Notes: generated by a model from the letters alone, not told the origin. Positions 8,503 through 18,034 are shown, numbered from the stretch's first letter. The stretch is 64,000 nucleotides of DNA from Ventosimonas gracilis (GCF_001580025.1 NZ_LSZO01000166.1:1-64000); one strand, 5' to 3'. Program-made: numbers and translations.

Positions 8503-9573
8503 ATGTTAAATAAAATAATAACTGGCTGTTTGTTTACCACGGCATTGCTGAGCGCACACTGTATTCAAGCTTCCCCGGTTGCCGGTGAAACTGCCGCGGG
8601 TTCACTTAAAGACAAAACCCTGACCTTTGCCTCCTACGGCGGTATTTATCAATCCGGTCAAATGAACGCACTAAAAGCCTTTGCTGAACAATCCGGCGTG
8701 CGCCTGATAGGTGATGGGCCGGTAGAACTTGCCAAGATTGCCGCGCAAGTAAAATCCGGCAATATCACTTGGGATGTCGTGATTACCCCGGACTTTCCAG
8801 CCTATGTGCATTGCGGCACACTGTTTGAAAAACTCGATTTCAATAAAATCGACATCAGCCATTTGCCCTCACCGGAACAAGTCGGCCCGTGCAGTGTGCC
8901 GGGCAATAATTACGGCAATATCCTGATGTACAAAACCAGCCGCTACAAAGATAACCCACCGAAAAACTGGCAGGACTTTTTTGACACTAAAAACTTCCCC
9001 GGCATTCGTGCTTTGGACGGCAACGGCGATCCGGTCGGTGGCATTATTGAACAAGCCATACTGGCCGCCGGAGGCTCGGTTAAAAACATGACCGCCGCCG
9101 ATATTAAGTTGGGATTAAATAAAATCCGCAGTTTAGGGACAGATACCATCTTTTGGAAAACCGGAGCTGAATCCCAGCAACTGGCCGAATCCGGTGAAGT
9201 GGATATGCTGATGATGTGGACCGGGCGCACCATGACCGCCATTAAAAATGGCGCGGACTTCACCCCAGTCTGGCAAGACTGGCTAATTGCCATGGATCAG
9301 CTTGCCATTCCGCTTGGCGTTAAAGACAGCGAAGCCGCACACGCATTGATTAACGCCTATCTTGGCAAAAACGCACAGGAAGTTTTTAGTGAAGAAACGT
9401 CCTACACGCCTTTACATGATGAGGCCAAACCCAAGGTCGATAGCTTGACCGCCTCTTTTATGACGCATAATCCCGAACGACTCAAACAAGGCTATCAACA
9501 AAATATCGCCTTTTGGGTTAAGCATTTTGACAATGCAGCCCAGCAATGGGCAGAACTGTTAAGTGGCTACTAA
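8503..9573 (+). CDS. ABC transporter substrate-binding protein 2 (polyamine-type)
   Basis: 356 residues from the ATG at 8503, which has AAAGGAC upstream; an open extension to 8455 overlaps gene 1 and lacks a signal peptide. The signal peptide is MLNKIITGCLFTTALLSAHCIQA. The body repeats the blocks of protein 1 (LTFASYGGIYQSGQMNALKAF, NWQDFFDTKNFPGIRALDG, WKTGAESQQLAESGEVDMLM, FTPVWQDW). Changed residues around the WDVV and MxWxGR segments suggest a shifted ligand preference. Same operon, 20 nt after copy 1. Confidence 0.88.
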   Translation: MLNKIITGCLFTTALLSAHCIQASPVAGETAAGSLKDKTLTFASYGGIYQSGQMNALKAFAEQSGVRLIGDGPVELAKIAAQVKSGNITWDVVITPDFPAYVHCGTLFEKLDFNKIDISHLPSPEQVGPCSVPGNNYGNILMYKTSRYKDNPPKNWQDFFDTKNFPGIRALDGNGDPVGGIIEQAILAAGGSVKNMTAADIKLGLNKIRSLGTDTIFWKTGAESQQLAESGEVDMLMMWTGRTMTAIKNGADFTPVWQDWLIAMDQLAIPLGVKDSEAAHALINAYLGKNAQEVFSEETSYTPLHDEAKPKVDSLTASFMTHNPERLKQGYQQNIAFWVKHFDNAAQQWAELLSGY

Positions 9574-9586
9574 ATAAGGAAAGAAA

Positions 9587-10648
9587 ATGAACAAAACAAT
9601 CACAGCAACGCTTATGAGCACTTTGCTGATGACATCAGCACTTGCGCAGCAACCCGTCGCCGGAACAGTAGCCCCAGGCTCACTTAAAGGCAAAACCCTA
9701 ACCTTTACGTCTTACGGCGGTATTTTCCAGGACGGACAGCTTGCCGCACTCAAAGGCTTTGTCGAACAATCCGGCGTACGCTTGTTATCCGACGGCCCTA
9801 CAGAACTGGCCAAGCTACAAGCGCAAATCAACTCCAAAAATGTCACTTGGGATGTGGTTGATACCGGCGACCTTGCCCCTTATGTACACTGCGGCACACT
9901 GTTTCAAAAACTGGATTTATCCAAACTCGATACCTCCCATATTCCAGCCGGACAAGTTGGGCCGTGCAGTGTACCGGCCATGAACTACGCACTGATGTTT
10001 CTTTATAAAAATAACACCTACAAAAACAATCCACCCAAAGATTGGCGGGATTTTTTCGATACCAAAAAATTTCCCGGCGTTCGTGGTATTGAAAACAGCG
10101 GCGAGCCGGTCGGCTCTTTAATAGAACAAGCCATACTGGCCGCCGGTGGTTCGGCGCAAAATTTAACCCCTGCCGATATTGCCGTAGGCATTAATAAAAT
10201 TCGTAGCTTAGGGCCAGATACCATCTTCTGGAAAACCGGTGCCGAGTCGCAGCAACTGGCCGAATCCGGCGAAGCCGACATGATCATGATGTGGAGTGGC
10301 CGCGCGATGGCCGCCGTTAAAAACGGCGCAGACTATACCCCGGTATGGCAAGACTGGCTGGTTGTAATGGACCAAATGACTATCCCGGTCGGCGTAAAAG
10401 ACCCCGACGCGGCTTATGCGCTGCTTAATTACTATCTCGGCAAAGAAGCTCAAGAAATCATGGCCGAACAAACCTCCTACAGCCCCATTCATACCGATGC
10501 CAAACCCAAGGTCGATGAAATAACCGCCGCTTTTATGACCAATACCCCAGAGCGTATCGCACAAAGCTATCAATGGAATGTTCAGTTCTGGGCAGACAAT
10601 TACCCATTGGCCGCTGAACAATGGACGGAATTGGTTTCCGGGCATTAA
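9587..10648 (+). CDS. ABC transporter substrate-binding protein 3 (polyamine-type)
   Basis: 353 residues with the signal peptide MNKTITATLMSTLLMTSALA. It shares with copies 1 and 2 the family blocks SYGGIFQDGQLAALKGF, WDVVDTGDLAPYVHCG, NNPPKDWRDFFDTKKFPG and WKTGAESQQLAESGEADMIM. Copies 2 and 3 look more alike than either does to copy 1, suggesting two successive duplications. AAGGAAAG precedes the ATG, 13 nt after copy 2. The 85 nt to the next gene hold no visible terminator, so the permease gene is probably in the same transcript. Confidence 0.88.
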   Translation: MNKTITATLMSTLLMTSALAQQPVAGTVAPGSLKGKTLTFTSYGGIFQDGQLAALKGFVEQSGVRLLSDGPTELAKLQAQINSKNVTWDVVDTGDLAPYVHCGTLFQKLDLSKLDTSHIPAGQVGPCSVPAMNYALMFLYKNNTYKNNPPKDWRDFFDTKKFPGVRGIENSGEPVGSLIEQAILAAGGSAQNLTPADIAVGINKIRSLGPDTIFWKTGAESQQLAESGEADMIMMWSGRAMAAVKNGADYTPVWQDWLVVMDQMTIPVGVKDPDAAYALLNYYLGKEAQEIMAEQTSYSPIHTDAKPKVDEITAAFMTNTPERIAQSYQWNVQFWADNYPLAAEQWTELVSGH

Positions 10649-10733
10649 CCGTAAATAACATAAGTTTTGGGGGAAAATAACAGCAGTACATAATCCAAAT
10701 TATTGTGCACGTTTTCGTAGGGAGAAAATAACA

Positions 10734-12203
10734 ATGGCAGCAAGTAGCGAAAAAAGCACGGGGCATAAAACAACAAAGCACAGTGACCGTGCGCTTGTTA
10801 TCGAAGCGCGCTCCATTGATTATGTACCGCTGTCCGAACGTCATGGCAGGCTGCTTGACCAAGTAACCATTTGGTTTCCCGGTGGTGCGCAATTGCTAAG
10901 CCTTGCTACCGGTGCCATTGGCATCGGTTTGGGGCTTAACCTTGCGTGGACTTTAATCGGCCTTTTAATAGGCACCATTCTTGGCACATTGCCCTGCGCC
11001 GCCCATGCCACTCAAGGGCCTACCCTTGGTTTGCCACAAATGGTGCAAAGCAGGCCGCAATTTGGCCGTCTTGGTGCACTGTTTATCTGGCTGATGGCGA
11101 TAATGGTTTATTGGGGCTATATCGTCTTGGGCGTTAATTTATTGGGTGCTACTGCCGAACATTTACAATTGGCGAGTTTTACCCCATCAGGCATTATTGT
11201 CGGTTTTCTTTGCATAGTGCTCGCGGCTTTTGGTTATCGCTGGCTGCACGCCGCGCAGCGTTATACCGCGATAATCATGTTGGTCATCCTCGCCATTTTT
11301 GCATTGGGCATTGTTTTTATCAGTGGACTTCCCGCAGAACAAATCCAGCTTTCAGGCACCTTTATTTTTACCCCGTTTTTGATGGTGGTCGTTGCTTCCT
11401 TGGCCTATCAACTGACTTGGGCATTTTTTGTATCCGACTATTCCAGATATATGCCAGCGGATACCAGCAGCAAATCCATTATATTTTGCACAGCCTCTGG
11501 TTTAGGCGTTGGCGTATTTTCCTATATGGCGGTAGGCGCAGTAGGTGCGGCGCTTTTCCCGCAGCAAGATATTTTAACGGCGCTACACAACTCCGGTGAT
11601 TTAATTATTTCAGGCTTTGGTGCATTTCTATTGATAGGCGGTGCTATTGGGCTTTTAACATTAAGCGCCATGTGTGTTTATGGCGGCGCTTTAACCCTGA
11701 TAACCGCGGCAGACAGCATTACCACTTTGTCATTGACACGCGCCCTGCGCATCAAAGCCGTGCTTGCCATTGGCATTAGCGCGACCATTGCCGGAGTGCT
11801 GCTGCCCAATGATTTTATCGAAACCACCTTTTATACCGTACTTACCGTGCTCGCCTACTTAATGGGACCTTGGACATCGGTCAACCTGGTTGATTATTTT
11901 ATTGTACGCAAAGGCCGTTATTCAGTGATGGAAATCTTTAATCCAAACGGCATGTATGGCAATTGGAATTGGCGCGGCATAATGGCTTATCTGATTGCCT
12001 TTATCTCGATGCTGCCATTTATGTATTTACCTTTCTGGCAAGGACCCGTCGCGCAGTATCTTGACGGCATCGATTTTGCTTTCTTTGTTGGCATTCCAGT
12101 CGGTGCAATCGCTTACTGGATTTTCTGCCGCAGCCTTGATTTAAAAGCCGAGCTGGCATTGATTGCAAGCGCAGACAAAAATTTGGAAAGCAGTACCCAA
12201 TAA
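10734..12203 (+). CDS. NCS1-family purine/cytosine-type permease
   Basis: 489 residues with about 12 hydrophobic segments. The motif IWFPGGAQLLSLATGAIGIGLGLNLAW near residue 50 and GTLPCAAHATQGPTLGLPQMVQSR are typical of the nucleobase-cation-symport-1 family (CodB, cytosine/purine permeases). LVDYFIVRKGRYSVMEIFNPNGMYG near residue 385 is another family block. The substrate could be a nucleobase, hydantoin or another N-heterocycle. Its place between polyamine binding proteins and an aldehyde dehydrogenase suggests a secondary route for a related nitrogen compound. GGGAGAAAATAACA precedes the ATG. Confidence 0.87.
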   Translation: MAASSEKSTGHKTTKHSDRALVIEARSIDYVPLSERHGRLLDQVTIWFPGGAQLLSLATGAIGIGLGLNLAWTLIGLLIGTILGTLPCAAHATQGPTLGLPQMVQSRPQFGRLGALFIWLMAIMVYWGYIVLGVNLLGATAEHLQLASFTPSGIIVGFLCIVLAAFGYRWLHAAQRYTAIIMLVILAIFALGIVFISGLPAEQIQLSGTFIFTPFLMVVVASLAYQLTWAFFVSDYSRYMPADTSSKSIIFCTASGLGVGVFSYMAVGAVGAALFPQQDILTALHNSGDLIISGFGAFLLIGGAIGLLTLSAMCVYGGALTLITAADSITTLSLTRALRIKAVLAIGISATIAGVLLPNDFIETTFYTVLTVLAYLMGPWTSVNLVDYFIVRKGRYSVMEIFNPNGMYGNWNWRGIMAYLIAFISMLPFMYLPFWQGPVAQYLDGIDFAFFVGIPVGAIAYWIFCRSLDLKAELALIASADKNLESSTQ

Positions 12204-12234
12204 ACTAAAAAGCAAACAACAAGAGGAAAATACC

Positions 12235-13752
12235 ATGTCACTTTCAGCGGAACTGTCCAAACTATCTGGCATGCTTTATTTAGGCGGACAGTATTTAAAA
12301 TCAGAGGCCACAGTACATCTTGATGTCATTGATCCAGCCACCGAAGACAGGATTGGCGAAATTGCCGATACGCCAGAGACGGAAATCGAGCAAGTCATTA
12401 CGCTTGCCAATTTAGCGCAAAAAACATGGCATGCCAAAGATTCGCGCAGCCGCGCAACTCTGCTACATGAAATTGCCGCACGTATCCGACGGGACAAAAC
12501 CCTTTATGCTTGGTTTATTACCCGTGAAGAAGGTAAACCTTTTAAAGAATCGGTCGATGAAGTTTCCTGGTGCGCAACTGCACTGGATTACTATGCTGAA
12601 ATTGCACGTCATGAAGCGGGGAAAATAGCAGGCAGCACAGTGCCCGGACAATTTCATTTTATGGTCAAAGAACCCTTGGGCACTGTGGTGATTATTCTGC
12701 CGTTTAATTTCCCGCTGGTACTACTCTGTTGGGAATTAGCCGCAGCAATAGCCGCAGGTAATTCGGTTATTGTCAAACCGCATGAACAAACCAGCATCAC
12801 TACGCTTAAATTTATGGAAGTATTGGCCGATCTTCCGGATGGATTAGTGCAGGTTGTTACCGGCGGACCGCGAGTAGCTCAGCATTTGGTTAAAAGTAAA
12901 GATACCCACTGCGTGGCTTATACCGGCTCAATACCCATTGCCCAGGAGATTATGAAATCCTGCGCCGAGCGTTTAAAACCTGCACTTATCGAAGCATCCG
13001 GCAACGACCCTTTTATTATTATGCCTTCAGCTCCGCTGGATATTGCTGTGCGTGGAGCCGCTTTTGCGGCTTACCTTAACTGCGGTCAAGTATGCACCGC
13101 CGCCGAACGATTTTATGTGCATGAAAGCATTCATGATGAATTTGTCAATCGCTTACTGCTAGAAACTGAAAAATTGCGCATAGGCAACGGACTGCACAAT
13201 GTGGATATTGGCCCAATGGCAACCAACAGGCAGCGCGAACGTTTTGAGGCATTGCTTGCCCGCGCCAAAGCACAAGGCGCTACTTTTATTTGCGGTGGCA
13301 AGCGCCCAACCGAACCCAAACAAGGCTGGTTTGTACAGCCGACGATATTAACGGATGTTGCCGCGGACAGCGAAATTATTACCCATGAAGCCTTCGGTCC
13401 GGTTGCGCCTATCTGCCGCGTTAAAAATTTTGATGAAGCGCTGGAACTTGCCAATAACAGTGAGTTTGGCCTTGGTGCCAATCTATATTCCTGTGATATG
13501 CAAGAAACCATGCAAGCCGTTTCCGCCATCCAATCCGGTATTCTGTGGATTAACGCGCCACTGCTTGATAATGATGCCCTGCCCTTTGGCGGTCGCAAAC
13601 TTTCCGGCATTGGCAGGCAATTGGGCGCAGAAGGATTGGCGCAATTTCAAACTGCAAAATTTGTTATGCTCGACCCTGGTGCATCATCACAGGATTTTTG
13701 GTGGTTCCCTTATAGCCAAACAGAAAGCTATGACCCAACAAAAATCAAGTAG
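12235..13752 (+). CDS. NAD(P)-dependent aldehyde dehydrogenase
   Basis: 505 residues from the ATG at 12235, which follows AAGAGGAAAATACC; the open frame further upstream overlaps the permease and is not conserved. ALDH superfamily signatures: GTVVIILPFNFPLVL, AAAIAAGNSVIVKPHEQTS, the general-base Glu in LIEASGNDPFII and the nucleophile Cys in LNCGQVCTAAERFYV, then EAFGPVAPI near the C-terminus. It should oxidise an aldehyde (for example an aminoaldehyde from polyamine oxidation) to an acid, pairing with the FAD oxidoreductase at the operon end in a PuuB-PuuC-like sequence. The exact substrate cannot be read from the sequence. Confidence 0.92.
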   Translation: MSLSAELSKLSGMLYLGGQYLKSEATVHLDVIDPATEDRIGEIADTPETEIEQVITLANLAQKTWHAKDSRSRATLLHEIAARIRRDKTLYAWFITREEGKPFKESVDEVSWCATALDYYAEIARHEAGKIAGSTVPGQFHFMVKEPLGTVVIILPFNFPLVLLCWELAAAIAAGNSVIVKPHEQTSITTLKFMEVLADLPDGLVQVVTGGPRVAQHLVKSKDTHCVAYTGSIPIAQEIMKSCAERLKPALIEASGNDPFIIMPSAPLDIAVRGAAFAAYLNCGQVCTAAERFYVHESIHDEFVNRLLLETEKLRIGNGLHNVDIGPMATNRQRERFEALLARAKAQGATFICGGKRPTEPKQGWFVQPTILTDVAADSEIITHEAFGPVAPICRVKNFDEALELANNSEFGLGANLYSCDMQETMQAVSAIQSGILWINAPLLDNDALPFGGRKLSGIGRQLGAEGLAQFQTAKFVMLDPGASSQDFWWFPYSQTESYDPTKIK

Positions 13753-14659
13753 CTTTTATTGTTCAGATAAAATGAATAAATTACCTATGCCCGCTATTGA
13801 AAAACCACAATCCCCGTTATCCGCCTGGCTGCGTATTATTTATAGCTCGCCTTGGCTTGCAGTATTGCCCGCACTGTTGCTTTTGGCCGCTGTGCTTGGC
13901 TGGCCTTTATTAACCTTGCTGATACGCAGTTTTGCCGAGCCGCACTGGGGATTGCAAAATTATCAGTGGTTTTTTAATGCCAAGGTCAATCTTGCTGTGC
14001 TTTCACGCACTTTTAGTATTTCCGCCTGGGTTGCGTTAATTTGTGTACTCGCCGCTTATCCTTATGCCTGGATGATGACGGCAGTCAGCTCGCGCATGCG
14101 GCTTGTATTGATTCTTTGTGTGCTTATTCCCTTTTGGGTAAGCGGTGTGGTACGCACTTTAGCTTGGGTGATTTTATTGCAGGATTCGGGGGTTATCAAC
14201 TCGCTATTACGCGCCAGCGGGTTTGCTTCAATAAAGCTTATCCGCACACAACTGGGTGTTGTGATTGGCATGGCGCAAATATTATTGCCCTTTATGATTT
14301 TGCCGCTGTATTCGGTAATGCGCGGCATTGATTTGCGTTTGGTGCAAGCCGCGCGCAGTTTGGGTGCGCCGCCGTGGAAGGCTTTTTTACAAGTGTATTT
14401 ACCGCTGTCACTGCCCGGGGTTTATGCCGGGGTTATTTTGGTTTTCATTCTCTCGCTGGGTTTTTATATTACTCCGGCATTATTGGGCGGGCCGCGCAGT
14501 ACCATGTTATCGACCTTGATACAAACCCAAGTGCTGTCACTGCTTAATTGGGGGCGTGGCGGTGCAATGGGTGCGGTATTGTTGGTCGCTACCTTTATTT
14601 TGCTCGCACTGGTTGCGCCTTTAATGCGCCAGCGACACAAGCAAGTGGCGAGGGATTAA
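13730..14659 (+). CDS. ABC transporter permease (PotB/PotH-like)
   Basis: About 309 residues from an ATG at 13730 that overlaps the aldehyde dehydrogenase by 23 nt; an ATG at 13772 (295 residues, no visible ribosome site) is the alternative. Six membrane segments are visible, the first around WLAVLPALLLLAAVLGWPLL. The EAA-type loop that contacts the ATPase is RLVQAARSLGAPPWKAFLQVYLPLSLPGV. It forms the importer channel with the next permease and the ATPase, fed by the three binding proteins. Confidence 0.9.
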   Translation: MTQQKSSSFYCSDKMNKLPMPAIEKPQSPLSAWLRIIYSSPWLAVLPALLLLAAVLGWPLLTLLIRSFAEPHWGLQNYQWFFNAKVNLAVLSRTFSISAWVALICVLAAYPYAWMMTAVSSRMRLVLILCVLIPFWVSGVVRTLAWVILLQDSGVINSLLRASGFASIKLIRTQLGVVIGMAQILLPFMILPLYSVMRGIDLRLVQAARSLGAPPWKAFLQVYLPLSLPGVYAGVILVFILSLGFYITPALLGGPRSTMLSTLIQTQVLSLLNWGRGGAMGAVLLVATFILLALVAPLMRQRHKQVARD

Positions 14660-14661
14660 AC

Positions 14662-15444
14662 ATGTCGCGCAGCACACGGGTTTTTCTTGGTCTATTTTGT
14701 TTACTGCTGATTATTTGGCTGCTCGCGCCCACTTTGGTGGTGTTGCCGATGTCTTTTAATGAGAAAAAATCCCTGGCCTTTCCGCCATCCGGTTTTTCTT
14801 GGCAGTGGTATATCAACTTTTTTTCCAATCCACAGTGGCTGGACAGCTTTTTTAATTCGCTGAAAGTGGCGCTGCTGACGGCAATCACCGCGACCCTTAT
14901 GGGTACATTGGCGGCATTTGCCATTGACCGTATGCGCGGCAAAACGGGCGGGATTTTACGCGCTATTTTATTAACACCAATGATAGTGCCAGGCGTGGTA
15001 TTGGCAATTGGTATTTATGCGGTTTATCTCGACCGGCAATTGGTAGGTACTTTACCAGGGTTTGTTCTGGCACACAGCATGCTCGCCATTCCTTTTGTAT
15101 TGATTGCCGTATCTGCCAGCCTTGAAGTATTCGACAAACGTTTGCTGACAGCGGCGCAAAGTCTTGGTGCGAGTCGTTTGCGTGCTTTTTTTACCATTAC
15201 ATTGCCGCTGATTTTACCTGGCTTGTTGTCTGCTCTGTTATTTGCTTTTGTGACTTCATTCGATGAAATTATCGTTGCTCTGTTTATTACCAGCCCTTAT
15301 CTAAAAACGCTGCCGGTGCAGATATTTACCAGTCTCTCGCGTGATGCTGACCCTACGGTTGCGGCAGTAGGCTCCATGCTATTTATTTTGACGACGTTAT
15401 TAATTAGCGCCGGTCTGTTACTGGGCATAAAGAGGAAACGATAA
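14662..15444 (+). CDS. ABC transporter permease (PotC/PotI-like)
   Basis: 260 residues from the ATG at 14662 behind GAGGGA, 2 nt after the first permease. It has six hydrophobic segments, and the EAA loop KRLLTAAQSLGASRLRAFFTITLPLILPGLLSA is clear. SWQWYINFFSNPQWLDSFFNSLKVAL after the first segment is typical of the second polyamine permease. It would pair with the upstream permease in the inner membrane. It ends with TAA directly adjoining the start region of the ATPase gene. Confidence 0.91.
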   Translation: MSRSTRVFLGLFCLLLIIWLLAPTLVVLPMSFNEKKSLAFPPSGFSWQWYINFFSNPQWLDSFFNSLKVALLTAITATLMGTLAAFAIDRMRGKTGGILRAILLTPMIVPGVVLAIGIYAVYLDRQLVGTLPGFVLAHSMLAIPFVLIAVSASLEVFDKRLLTAAQSLGASRLRAFFTITLPLILPGLLSALLFAFVTSFDEIIVALFITSPYLKTLPVQIFTSLSRDADPTVAAVGSMLFILTTLLISAGLLLGIKRKR

Positions 15445-15447
15445 TTG

Positions 15448-16554
15448 ATGACTGAAACCCATCGCGGCGCGGCTATTGCCATTAGCCAAACCAGTAAACG
15501 TTACGCCGATTTTGTTGCATTGGATGCTATCGACCTTGATATTAAAGCGGGCGAATTTATGACGCTGCTCGGCCCGTCCGGTTCGGGCAAAACCACCACT
15601 TTAAATCTCATTGCCGGTTTTACCGAACCGGATGGCGGCAGATTAACCATTGGCGGGCAAAATGTATTGGGACTACCCGCCCATAAACGGGGTATTGGCG
15701 TGGTGTTTCAACACTATGCGCTGTTTCCGCATATGACAGTCGCTCGCAATGTCGCCTATCCATTAAAACTGCGCAGCATGCGCAAAAGCGAGCGTGAAAG
15801 CCGTGTGGCGCGGGCGCTTGCGATGGTCAAAATGACTGACTTTGCCCATCGCTACCCCAGCGAATTATCCGGCGGCCAACAACAGCGTGTGGCACTCGCC
15901 CGCGCCTTGGTCTTTGACCCGCCATTGCTGCTCATGGATGAGCCGCTCGGTGCACTGGATAAAAAACTGCGCGAGTGGCTGCAACTGGAGATTAAACGTA
16001 TCCACCGCGAACTGGGTACGACCTTTGTTTATGTCACTCACGACCAAGAAGAAGCGCTGGTATTGTCTGACCGTATTGCGGTGTTTAATCAAGGCCGTAT
16101 TGAACAGATTGGCACGGGTCGTGAACTCTATGAGACACCAAAAACCTTGTTTGTCGGGCGTTTTATGGGTGAATCCAGCGTACTGCGCGGCGCTTTTAGC
16201 GTAGCCAATGGTAAAACCACGCTAAGCATTGGCGAGCAGCAAGTTACTGTTCCCGGCGTGCTGGCAGGCAAGCAAAAGCCGGTATTACTGCTCAGACCGG
16301 AAAAACTGCGCCTTTTACATCGGCATGAAACCGCACCGGCAAACTGCAATGTGCTCGATGGACAGATTGTCGAATGCATCTATTTAGGCTCCGGCGCTAA
16401 ATATGAAGTACGGCTAAAAGACGACAGCATCGCCATTGTGCGCAGCAGCGAAGAAGGCGACTTTGCACGTGGTGACAAGGTACAAATCGCCTTTGCCGCC
16501 GAAGACGCGCGGCTGCTCGCTGATGACGAACGTGCCGAAATGACCTTGACCTGA
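15448..16554 (+). CDS. ABC transporter ATP-binding protein (PotA-like)
   Basis: 368 residues. Walker A LLGPSGSGKTTTLNLIAGF, Q-loop VFQHYALFPHMTV, signature LSGGQQQRVALARAL, Walker B LLLMDEPLGALD and H-loop VYVTHDQEEAL are all intact. A C-terminal TOBE-type regulatory domain follows from about residue 280. AGAGGA fits either a TTG at 15445 (8-nt spacing) or the ATG at 15448. It powers import by the two permeases. Confidence 0.93.
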   Translation: MTETHRGAAIAISQTSKRYADFVALDAIDLDIKAGEFMTLLGPSGSGKTTTLNLIAGFTEPDGGRLTIGGQNVLGLPAHKRGIGVVFQHYALFPHMTVARNVAYPLKLRSMRKSERESRVARALAMVKMTDFAHRYPSELSGGQQQRVALARALVFDPPLLLMDEPLGALDKKLREWLQLEIKRIHRELGTTFVYVTHDQEEALVLSDRIAVFNQGRIEQIGTGRELYETPKTLFVGRFMGESSVLRGAFSVANGKTTLSIGEQQVTVPGVLAGKQKPVLLLRPEKLRLLHRHETAPANCNVLDGQIVECIYLGSGAKYEVRLKDDSIAIVRSSEEGDFARGDKVQIAFAAEDARLLADDERAEMTLT

Positions 16555-16564
16555 GGAATACCCT

Positions 16565-17959
16565 ATGCCCATAGCCGCTAAAACCAATGGTGATGTTTCG
16601 TTCTGGTACGCCGACTATGGTGGTTTGCCTGCTTATCGCGCTCCTTTGGCTAAAGATGAGACAGCGGATGTGTGTATTGTTGGCGCGGGATTTACCGGGC
16701 TGTGGACAGCTTATTACCTGAAAAAAGCCAATCCGCAATTGCGCATTGTGGTACTGGAAAAAGAATTTGCCGGATTTGGCGCATCCGGTCGCAATGGCGG
16801 CTGGCTGTCCGGCGGCTTTGAATGGTCGCGCGAGCGTTATCTGAAAAATGCCTCGCGCGACAAGGTCATTGCCTTGCAGCAAGCCATGGCGGTGACGGTC
16901 GATGAAGTGATTGCCGTATGCGAAGCCGAGGGCATTGATGCCGATATTTTGCGCGTGGATAACCTGATGCTTGCCACCAACCCCGCGCAGCTTAGCCGCG
17001 CCAAGAGCGAATACGACAAGCTGCTGGCTTGGGATACGCCGCCCGAGCAGCTCTGTTGGCTTGATGCCGAGCAAATGCGTGAACGTATCGCCATTGACAA
17101 GGTGCAAGGTGGTTTTGCCCGCCAAGGCAAGGCACGGGTGCAGCCGGCCAAGCTGGTACGCGGCTTGGCCGAAGCGGTCCTGCGCCTTGGCGTATTCATT
17201 TACGAACAAACGCCAGTCATCGCTATCGATAAAGGCCGCGTCAGCACGACGCGCGGCACAGTGCAGGCCGAGGCCATTATCCGCGCGACCGAAGGCTTTA
17301 CTGCGGGTCTTCGCGGGCATAAACGTCTGTGGTTGCCGATGAACAGCGCCATTATCGTCACCGAACCCTTGCCGGATGCGCTCTGGCAGGAGATTGGCTG
17401 GCAAGGCTGCGAGCTGCTCGGTGATATGGCGCACGCCTACTGCTACGCGCAGCGCACCCGCGAAGGGCGGATTGCGATGGGCGGGCGCGGCGTGCCTTAC
17501 CGTTTTGGCTCGCGTACTGATGATGGCGGAAAGACGCAACAGGCGACCATCGACCAATTGCACGCCATTTTGACCAAGCTGCTGCCGCAGACGAATCGGC
17601 TCAAAATTGACCATGCCTGGTGCGGCGTGTTGGGCGTGCCGCGTGACTGGTGCACCTCGGTCGGTTTTGACCGGCAAAGCGGTATCGGCTGGGCGGGCGG
17701 CTATGTAGGCTTGGGTGTTTCTACCTCTAACCTTGCCGGACGCACGCTCTGCGATTTAGTGTTGCGCCGTGATACCGAGCTTGCGCGTATGCCTTGGGTG
17801 GATCGCCAAGTGCGCAAGTGGGAGCCGGAACCGCTGCGCTGGCTGGGCGTGCATTCGATGTATCAGCTTTACCGCTGGGCCGATCAACGCGAACAGGCGC
17901 AAGTGATTCAGCAAACCTCTAAACTCGCGGCTTTGGCCAATCGATTGACCGGGCGCTAG
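16565..17959 (+). CDS. FAD-dependent amine oxidoreductase (DAO family, PuuB-like)
   Basis: 464 residues. The FAD-binding Rossmann motif is VCIVGAGFTGLWTAYYL at about residue 36, followed by VVLEKEFAGFGASGRNGGW, typical of the DadA/GlpD/PuuB family. The C-terminal block has IGWAGGYVGLGVSTSNLAGRTLCDL and VRKWEPEPLRWLGV, which strongly resembles gamma-glutamylputrescine oxidase-type proteins. It should oxidise a secondary or primary amine with O2 and release an aldehyde for the operon's dehydrogenase. No glutamine-synthetase-like puuA or puuD is present in the window, so the substrate may be a free amine. A bidirectional terminator follows. Confidence 0.88.
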   Translation: MPIAAKTNGDVSFWYADYGGLPAYRAPLAKDETADVCIVGAGFTGLWTAYYLKKANPQLRIVVLEKEFAGFGASGRNGGWLSGGFEWSRERYLKNASRDKVIALQQAMAVTVDEVIAVCEAEGIDADILRVDNLMLATNPAQLSRAKSEYDKLLAWDTPPEQLCWLDAEQMRERIAIDKVQGGFARQGKARVQPAKLVRGLAEAVLRLGVFIYEQTPVIAIDKGRVSTTRGTVQAEAIIRATEGFTAGLRGHKRLWLPMNSAIIVTEPLPDALWQEIGWQGCELLGDMAHAYCYAQRTREGRIAMGGRGVPYRFGSRTDDGGKTQQATIDQLHAILTKLLPQTNRLKIDHAWCGVLGVPRDWCTSVGFDRQSGIGWAGGYVGLGVSTSNLAGRTLCDLVLRRDTELARMPWVDRQVRKWEPEPLRWLGVHSMYQLYRWADQREQAQVIQQTSKLAALANRLTGR

Positions 17960-17974
17960 GGCAGCTTTTCGATA

Positions 17975-18009
17975 CCCTCCCCTCTCCCACAAGTGTGAGT
18001 GGAGAGAAG
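17975..18009. repeat. CTCTCCC-type intergenic palindrome
   Basis: Imperfect palindrome (CCTCTCCCACAAGTGTGAGTGGAGAG core) just after the oxidoreductase stop. It is one of at least six similar elements at gene borders in this window. It is followed 26 nt later by a separate strong terminator, so its role is not termination alone. Confidence 0.5.
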
Positions 18010-18034
18010 TGACCAGTATTGTTTTTCTCCAATA

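Noticed and set aside
16397-17677. A 426-codon open frame opposite the first FAD oxidoreductase
   Set aside because: It mirrors a well-supported gene on the other strand and shows no domain; composition alone keeps it open.
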